In this document: positions 59,000 through 64,000 of the stretch, one piece after another
Position numbering within the stretch: position 1 is the stretch's first letter
Layout of the letters: each line of letters opens with the position of its first letter
NCBI RefSeq assembly: GCF_030409215.1
Contig: NZ_JAUFPL010000018.1
Span: 1-64,000 of the forward strand
Source of the DNA: Halomonas ramblicola
Lineage (GTDB): Bacteria > Pseudomonadota > Gammaproteobacteria > Pseudomonadales > Halomonadaceae
Length of the DNA stretch: 64,000 nucleotides
Direction: 5' to 3'
The notes under the pieces: generated by a model
What the model saw: only the letters and a program-made list of their open reading frames with translations
Database searches by the model: none
What the model was told of the DNA's origin: nothing
Position numbers and translations under genes: made by a program

Positions 59000-59593
59000 T
59001 CACAGGCTGCCCTTGGTGGACGGCAGCTGGCCGGCCATGCGCGGGTCGGGCTCCACGGCCATGCGCAGGGCGCGACCGAAGGCCTTGAAGATGGTCTCCG
59101 CCTGGTGGTGGGCGTTGAAGCCCTTCAGGTTGTCGATGTGCAGGGTGACCATGGCGTGGTTGACGAAGCCCTGGAAGAACTCCCAGAACAGCTGGGTGTC
59201 CAGGCGGCCGATGCTGGCGCGGGTGAACGTCACGTCCATGAACAGCCCGGCGCGGCCGGAGAAGTCGATCACCACCCGCGAGAGCGCCTCGTCCAGCGGC
59301 ACGTAGGCGTGGCCGTAGCGGCGGATGCCGCGCTTGTCGCCGATGGCGCGGGCGAAGGCCTGACCCAGGGTGATGCCCAGGTCCTCGACGGTATGATGGT
59401 CGTCGATATGCAGGTCGCCCACCGCCTTGATGTCGAGGTCGATCAGCCCGTGGCGGGCCACCTGGTCGAGCATGTGATCGAGGAAGGGGACGCCGGTCTC
59501 GCAGGTCAACTGGCCGGTACCGTCGAGGTTGACGGTGACGCTGATCTGGGTCTCCTGAGTGTCACGGCTGACCGTGGCGATACGCTCGGACAT
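59000..59593 (-). CDS. hisB: Imidazoleglycerol-phosphate dehydratase
   Basis: A 197-aa monofunctional, Mn-dependent IGP dehydratase; it lacks the histidinol-phosphatase domain fused in E. coli HisB. The metal-binding repeats [12 protein letters not shown] and [18 protein letters not shown] are present. It heads hisB-hisH-hisA-hisF and has a perfect TATAAT (59632-59637 on the minus strand) about 40 bp upstream. Confidence 0.96.
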   Translation of the reverse strand: MSERIATVSRDTQETQISVTVNLDGTGQLTCETGVPFLDHMLDQVARHGLIDLDIKAVGDLHIDDHHTVEDLGITLGQAFARAIGDKRGIRRYGHAYVPLDEALSRVVIDFSGRAGLFMDVTFTRASIGRLDTQLFWEFFQGFVNHAMVTLHIDNLKGFNAHHQAETIFKAFGRALRMAVEPDPRMAGQLPSTKGSL

Positions 59594-59631
59594 TGAGGCT
59601 CTCCAGCGCCGGGGCGCGGTCGAAAACTGCC

Positions 59632-59665
59632 ATTATAGAGAATCGTCGACCCCATCCGCTACAAT
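59632..59665. promoter_or_regulatory. Divergent -10 elements for hisB and the PanZ-like gene
   Basis: TATAAT on the minus strand (59632-59637) faces hisB. TACAAT on the plus strand (59660-59665) faces the acetyltransferase gene at 59720. Both -35 regions are poor, so activators or extended elements may be needed. The two transcripts overlap in the 126-bp gap. Confidence 0.5.
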
Positions 59666-59719
59666 GCACACCACTGCGCGGCGGCGACACACGCCGCCCC
59701 GGGCCAGGGAGACCCATCT

Positions 59720-60178
59720 ATGCCGGTGACACTGCACCCCGTCGACCGCGCCGCCTGGGAAGCGGATGCCCAGGCCCGCAGCGACCTAGCGCGCATCTAT
59801 GCCGATGCCCCCGCCGAGCGCCTGCCGGCCCCCGTCGATGCCTTCATCGACGATCACCTGGCCGCCGGCCACGCCTTCCTGTGTGCCCGCTTCAACGACC
59901 GCCTGCTGGGCGCCGTGGCCGTGCGCGACGATGGCACTGCCTGGTGGCTGTCGCACTTCTGCGTACGCAAGCCGACCCGGCGGCGCGGTGTGGGCTCGCG
60001 CCTGCTCGCCCTGGTCAGCGAGTCGGCCAACGCCGAGGGCAAGCCGCTGCGTGCCGAGGCCGCCCAGCTGCAGATGGCCGACCAGGTGCTGTTGTCGCGG
60101 CTGGGTTATCGACTCACCCGCGACGGCGACCACTACGAACTCATTCTGCCGGGCCTGGACAAGGAGACCCATCGATGA
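59720..60178 (+). CDS. GNAT acetyltransferase, PanZ/PanM-like acetyl-CoA sensor
   Basis: A 152-aa GNAT-fold protein. CARFNDRLLGAVAV and the acetyl-CoA loop RRRGVGSRLL near residues 93-102 follow E. coli PanZ (AARFNERLLAAVRV; RRRGVGQYLL). PanZ triggers self-cleavage of PanD and feeds CoA levels back on pantothenate synthesis. The N-terminal ~40 residues are longer than in E. coli. The stop overlaps the asmA start (ATGA). Confidence 0.82.
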   Translation: MPVTLHPVDRAAWEADAQARSDLARIYADAPAERLPAPVDAFIDDHLAAGHAFLCARFNDRLLGAVAVRDDGTAWWLSHFCVRKPTRRRGVGSRLLALVSESANAEGKPLRAEAAQLQMADQVLLSRLGYRLTRDGDHYELILPGLDKETHR

Positions 60179-62520
60179 AGCGACTGCTGAGCGCCCTGCT
60201 GGCCGTGATCGGCGTACTGGCCGTGCTGGCCGTGGGGGCCGTGGTCTATGTCACCACCTTCTTCGACCCCGAGGACCTCAAGCCGCGACTGGTGGAGGTG
60301 GTGCGCGAGCAGAGCGGCCTGGAGCTGGCCCTGGAGGGCCCCCTGACCTGGTCTTTCTATCCCCGCCTGGGGGTCGGCGTGGAGCAGGCCGATGCCTGGC
60401 TGCCCGACCAGGAGCCCGGCGAGGAGGCCTCCTTCATGGCCTTCCGCCGCGCCGAGGTGAGCCTTTCCTTCGCGCCGCTGCTGCGCGGCGAAATCGCCAT
60501 CGACGGCATGACCCTGGACGGCCTGCGCCTCAACCTGGAGCGCGACGCCGAGGGCCGCGGCAACTGGGAGTCGCTGCTGGAGCGTCTCGCCGAGGGCAGC
60601 ACCGGAGCCGAGGAGGTGCTGGCGCCGGCCGGCGCCTCCACCGGCCCCCTGCCCAGCGGCGAGGGCGGCCTGGCAGTGGCGCTCAACATCGCCAGCGTGC
60701 AGGTGCGCGATGGGGAGCTGAACTACCGCGACCTGGGCGCCGACCAGGCACTGCGCCTGGAGGAGCTCTCCATCACCGGCCGCAACGTTAACCCGCGCCG
60801 TGCCTTCCCGCTTGAGGCGAGCTTCCGCCTGATCAGCCACGACGACCCGGACGTGATCGACGAGGCGACACCGCGGCTGGCCAGCGACGTGACCCTCGAC
60901 GGCCGCGTGGCCCTGGAGCTGGCCGAGCGCCGCTACCTCATGGAGGACCTGACGCTCTCTTCCAGCAGCCGCCTGGACGGAGGAGAGAACGCCCAGGGCC
61001 TGGACCTCAGCGGCGCCCGGCTGGTGGTCGACATGCACGAGGGGCGCCTGCTCCTGGACGAGGGCAACCTGGAAGCCGACCTCCAGCATCCCGCCCTGGG
61101 CGACTCGCCCCTGGCGCTGGCCCTGGACTTCGCCCTGGAGGCTGACCTGGCCGCCGAGAGCGCCCAGCTCCGCGACCTGGAGCTGACCGGCGACGACGGC
61201 CTGCGGCTGAGCGGCAACCTCAACCTCCATGGCCTGTCCGCGGCGCCGACCTACGACGGTCAGTTGCGCCTGGCGCCGCTGTCGCTGCGCCCCTGGCTCG
61301 AGCGCTTCGACCGCCTGCCGGCCACGGCCGATGCCGAGGCGCTCTCCGACGTGGCCCTGACCAGTCCGCTGGAGGGAGACCTCGACGGGGTCGAGCTCAC
61401 CGGCCTGACCCTGGTGCTCGACGACAGCACCTTCACCGGGCGGCTCGCCGCCGGCCTGGATGGCCGGCGCCTGGAGGCCGACCTGCAGGGCGACGGCCTC
61501 GATCTGGATGCCTACCTGCCGCCCCGCGAGGCGTCGGCCAACGGAGAGGACAGCGCCGCCCTGGGCGTGCCGGGGATCGCCAGCGCCCATGCCCAGGAAC
61601 CGGCGCCCCTGGTGCCCGTCGAGTGGCTGGCCGAGCTCGGCCTGGATGCGCGCCTTACCCTGGGCAGCCTGACGCTGGCCGGGCTCGACTTCACCGACCT
61701 GACGCTGGCACTCGATGGCGGCGACGGTCGCCAGCGGCTGACGAGCCTCGAGTCGGCCTTCTACGAGGGCGACCTGGCCGCCAGCGGCGAACTGGACCTG
61801 ACCCGCGATCCCGTCGCCTGGCAGCTGGCGCCGCGCCTCGACCGGGTGCGGACCGACTCGCTGTTCGAGGCGCTCGGCGAGGAGTCCGCGCCGCTGCGCG
61901 GGCGCCTCTCCGCCGAGGGCGAGCTGACCTCGCGCGGTAACACCTGGCCGGCGCTGAAGCGCCACCTCAACGGCAACTTCGCCTCGCGCCTGGACGATGG
62001 CGCCATCCTCGACGTCAACGTCTCGAAGGAGCTGTGCACCGCGGTGGCCAGCCTGGAGGGCGAGGAGACCAGCCGCGACTGGGCACCGGACACCCGCTTC
62101 GACCGTGCCGAGGCCAGCTTCGTGGTGCGCGATGGCACCCTGGAGAGCGACGACCTGATCGCCACCCTGCCCGGCATGGAGCTGGGTGGCGAGGGCTGGC
62201 TCGACCTCACCAGCGAGCGTTTCGACCTGCGTGCCGCGGCCCGAGTGGTGGACACCGCCGACCTGGCCTGCAACGTCAACCCGCGGCTCGAGCGGGTGCC
62301 CTTCCCGGTACGCTGCGAGGGCAGCCTGGGCGGCGACAGCGGCGAGTGGTGCCGCTTCGACCGGGCGGCCTTCCAGGAGACGCTCGGCGGCCTGCTGAGC
62401 GAGGAGCTGGGTCGCCGCGCCGGCGAGGAGTTGGAAGGCGCCCTCGAGGATCTCGATGAGCGCATCGGTGATGAAGCCGGTGAGGAACTTCGCGACTCGC
62501 TGCGCGGTCTATTCGATTGA
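60175..62520 (+). CDS. asmA: AsmA-family envelope protein
   Basis: A 781-aa protein anchored by one N-terminal membrane helix (residues ~5-28), then the AsmA domain (FFDPEDLKPRLVEVV, LEGPLTWSFYPRLGVGVEQ) and a long beta-rich periplasmic part rich in Asp, Glu and Leu. The AsmA-like C-terminal block GNFASRLDDGAILDVNVSKELC is conserved. AsmA-family proteins bridge the periplasm and are implicated in lipid transport and outer-membrane assembly. A terminator (62537-62564) follows closely. Confidence 0.93.
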   Translation: MKRLLSALLAVIGVLAVLAVGAVVYVTTFFDPEDLKPRLVEVVREQSGLELALEGPLTWSFYPRLGVGVEQADAWLPDQEPGEEASFMAFRRAEVSLSFAPLLRGEIAIDGMTLDGLRLNLERDAEGRGNWESLLERLAEGSTGAEEVLAPAGASTGPLPSGEGGLAVALNIASVQVRDGELNYRDLGADQALRLEELSITGRNVNPRRAFPLEASFRLISHDDPDVIDEATPRLASDVTLDGRVALELAERRYLMEDLTLSSSSRLDGGENAQGLDLSGARLVVDMHEGRLLLDEGNLEADLQHPALGDSPLALALDFALEADLAAESAQLRDLELTGDDGLRLSGNLNLHGLSAAPTYDGQLRLAPLSLRPWLERFDRLPATADAEALSDVALTSPLEGDLDGVELTGLTLVLDDSTFTGRLAAGLDGRRLEADLQGDGLDLDAYLPPREASANGEDSAALGVPGIASAHAQEPAPLVPVEWLAELGLDARLTLGSLTLAGLDFTDLTLALDGGDGRQRLTSLESAFYEGDLAASGELDLTRDPVAWQLAPRLDRVRTDSLFEALGEESAPLRGRLSAEGELTSRGNTWPALKRHLNGNFASRLDDGAILDVNVSKELCTAVASLEGEETSRDWAPDTRFDRAEASFVVRDGTLESDDLIATLPGMELGGEGWLDLTSERFDLRAAARVVDTADLACNVNPRLERVPFPVRCEGSLGGDSGEWCRFDRAAFQETLGGLLSEELGRRAGEELEGALEDLDERIGDEAGEELRDSLRGLFD

Positions 62521-62536
62521 GCAACAGTCAGTCCCT

Positions 62537-62564
62537 GCGCCGACCCTCGTGTCGGCGCTTTTTT
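62537..62564 (+). terminator. Rho-independent terminator of asmA
   Basis: GCGCCGA-CCCTCGTG-TCGGCGC (7-bp perfect stem) followed directly by TTTTTT (62559-62564). It ends only 11 nt before the mutY ATG, leaving just the ribosome-binding site GGAG between them. Confidence 0.9.
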
Positions 62565-62575
62565 ATGGAGCCGCG

Positions 62576-63664
62576 ATGACCGACACGCCGACTCCCGTGT
62601 TGCCCCCGGCGGCCTTCCAGCGCCGCCTGCTGAACTGGTTCGACGCACACGGCCGTCACGACCTGCCCTGGCAACAGGACCGCACCCCCTACCGGGTGTG
62701 GGTCTCGGAGATCATGCTGCAGCAGACCCAGGTGGCCACGGTGATCCCCTATTTCGAGCGCTTCATGGCGCGGTTTCCGGATGTCCGTGACCTGGCAGAA
62801 GCCGACCGGGACGAGGTGCTGCACCTGTGGACGGGGCTCGGCTACTACGCCCGGGGACGCAACCTGCACAAGGCGGCCCGGGCTATCGTCATGGAACACG
62901 GCGGCGAACTGCCGCTGGACATCGAGGCCCTGGCCGCGCTGCCCGGCATCGGCCGCTCCACCGCCGGGGCCATCGTCGCCCAGAGCTGCGGGCGGCGGGC
63001 GGTGATCCTCGACGGCAACGTCAAGCGCAGCCTGACCCGGTTGCACGGCGTGGCGGGCTGGCCCGGCCGGCCCGCGGTGGAGCGCCGCCTGTGGGCCCTG
63101 GCCGAGCACTACACGCCCCATGAACGGCTCGCCGACTACACCCAGGCGATGATGGACCTCGGCGCCACCCTGTGCCGCCGCGGCACCCCCGAGTGCGGGC
63201 GCTGCCCCTTCGCGGACGTCTGCGTGGCCCATGCCCGTGGCGAGGAGCGCCGCTTCCCCGAGTCCAAGCCGAAGAAGGCGCTGCCCACCCGCACCACCCG
63301 CATGCTGCTGCTGCGCGACGCCCGGGGCCGGGTGCTGCTGGAGCAGCGCCCGCCCAGCGGGCTGTGGGGCGGGCTGTGGAGCCTGCCGCAGTTCGACGAC
63401 CCGGCGGCGCTGCGGGCCTGGCTGGACGCCCACGCCCCGGCCAGCCGGCTCGGCCCCGCCTGGTCTCCCTTCACCCACGTGTTCAGCCACTTCCGCCTGG
63501 AGATCACCCCCCAGCCGGCCAGCATCGAGCGCCTCGATTCGGTGGGCGAGGCGCGCCGCTGGTACGATCCCGATGACCCCGACAGCATCGGCCTGGCGGC
63601 GCCGGTGAAGGCGCTGCTGGCCAGCCTGGCCGCCTTCACCCTCGACGCGCCGCCGGGCCCCTGA
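62576..63664 (+). CDS. mutY: Adenine DNA glycosylase MutY
   Basis: A 362-aa glycosylase that removes adenine opposite 8-oxoguanine. Catalytic Glu is in SEIMLQQTQVATV and catalytic Asp in ILDGNVKRSL. The [4Fe-4S] ligands are C-x6-C-x2-C-x5-C in CRRGTPECGRCPFADVC. The C-terminal NUDIX-like 8-oxoG recognition domain starts near residue 235. ATG at 62576 has GGAG 5 nt upstream; upstream ATGs fall inside asmA or across the terminator. mutY-yggX is the E. coli order. Confidence 0.96.
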   Translation: MTDTPTPVLPPAAFQRRLLNWFDAHGRHDLPWQQDRTPYRVWVSEIMLQQTQVATVIPYFERFMARFPDVRDLAEADRDEVLHLWTGLGYYARGRNLHKAARAIVMEHGGELPLDIEALAALPGIGRSTAGAIVAQSCGRRAVILDGNVKRSLTRLHGVAGWPGRPAVERRLWALAEHYTPHERLADYTQAMMDLGATLCRRGTPECGRCPFADVCVAHARGEERRFPESKPKKALPTRTTRMLLLRDARGRVLLEQRPPSGLWGGLWSLPQFDDPAALRAWLDAHAPASRLGPAWSPFTHVFSHFRLEITPQPASIERLDSVGEARRWYDPDDPDSIGLAAPVKALLASLAAFTLDAPPGP

Positions 63665-63691
63665 ATCCCCGATCCCTGAGGAGTAGACCCC

Positions 63692-63964
63692 ATGAGCCAG
63701 ACCGTCTTCTGTCGCAAGTACCAGCAGGAGCTCGAGGCCCTTCCATTCCCGCCGTTGCCCGGCAAGAAGGGCCAGGAGATCCAGGCCACCGTCTCCCGCC
63801 GGGCCTGGGAGGAGTGGCAGGCCCTGCAGACCCGCCTGATCAACGAGAAGCACCTCAATATGCTCGACCCGTCCACGCGGGAGTACCTGATGGAGCAGAT
63901 GGAGCGCTTCCTCGACAACCGCGAGACCGACCAGGCCGAGGGCTACGTGCCTCGGGGCGAGTGA
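63692..63964 (+). CDS. yggX: YggX-family Fe(II)-trafficking / oxidative damage protection protein
   Basis: A 90-aa protein that protects Fe-S clusters from oxidation. Cys7 in MSQTVFCRKYQQELEAL is the conserved cysteine, followed by PPLPGKKGQEI and the WEEWQALQTRLINEKHLNM helix. GAGGAG is the RBS. It lies 27 nt after mutY, an Fe-S enzyme, and is probably cotranscribed. The 36 nt to the window end show no gene. Confidence 0.95.
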   Translation: MSQTVFCRKYQQELEALPFPPLPGKKGQEIQATVSRRAWEEWQALQTRLINEKHLNMLDPSTREYLMEQMERFLDNRETDQAEGYVPRGE

Positions 63965-64000
63965 CCCGCCGATGCCCCCATCTTTTTGAAACGGAAGGGG

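Overview
The window looks like the chromosome of a gammaproteobacterium of the Halomonas type (Halomonadaceae). This is an inference from very high GC with strongly GC-biased third codon positions, acidic proteins, an adjacent trkA-trkH potassium-uptake pair, and many E. coli-like gene blocks whose proteins resemble halomonad versions. Nearly all of the 64 kb is densely packed core genome. I see no rRNA, tRNA, CRISPR array, prophage or transposase.

Layout. 0.2-6.7 kb: valS, holC, ilvE and pepA on the minus strand, divergent from lptF-lptG and an RDD membrane protein. 9.4-10.4 kb: iron storage (bfd, bfr) behind a Fur-box-like site. 10.4-13.8 kb: a DUF1653 protein, tcdA, truC and a SixA-CHAD fusion. 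13.9-20.5 kb: an accessory-looking stretch with a SpoIIAA-like protein, a small Cys/Trp protein, an ADP-ribosylglycohydrolase, a CDF metal transporter, an SDR, a sirtuin lacking the usual zinc cysteines, a DTW-domain tRNA-modifying enzyme and a TraB-family membrane protein. 20.6-26.8 kb: trkH, trkA, dodecin, rsmB, fmt and def. 27-31.6 kb: a LysM protein, dprA, tsaC, hemF and aroE. 31.7-34.8 kb: small membrane protein, M48 lipoprotein protease, DUF815 ATPase and a lipoprotein. 35-48.2 kb: one long minus-strand array running trmJ, cysE, iscR, iscS, iscA, ndk, rlmN, pilW, rodZ, ispG, hisS, yfgM, bamB, der. This is the usual gamma gene order, but iscU, hscB, hscA and fdx are absent from it. 48.3-56.8 kb: suhB, a VOC protein, hisC, nlpE, radA, selD-mnmH, an amidotransferase-like protein, an Atl-like protein and a YjaG protein. 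56.8-59.6 kb: hisB-hisH-hisA-hisF. 59.7-64 kb: a PanZ-like acetyltransferase, asmA, mutY and yggX.

Many genes are joined by 4-nt ATGA overlaps (lptF/lptG, fmt/rsmB, bamB/der, yfgM/bamB, selD/mnmH, hisC/VOC, panZ/asmA), which indicates translationally coupled operons. Three convergent pairs overlap at their stop codons.

The least ordinary features are: (1) a dispersed structured repeat in three copies (near 3.7, 32.0 and 48.3 kb) whose paired arms change sequence on both sides while keeping complementarity, each copy lying just upstream of a minus-strand start codon; (2) a SuhB protein in which three of four acidic metal ligands of inositol monophosphatase are replaced; (3) a reduced isc operon; (4) an amidotransferase without its nucleophilic cysteine, an MnmH with an altered P-loop and an Atl protein with PWFR in place of PWHR; (5) compact RNA-level signals, such as the valS -10 box placed inside the loop of the holC terminator and paired GC-rich hairpins in the ilvE leader and around ndk.
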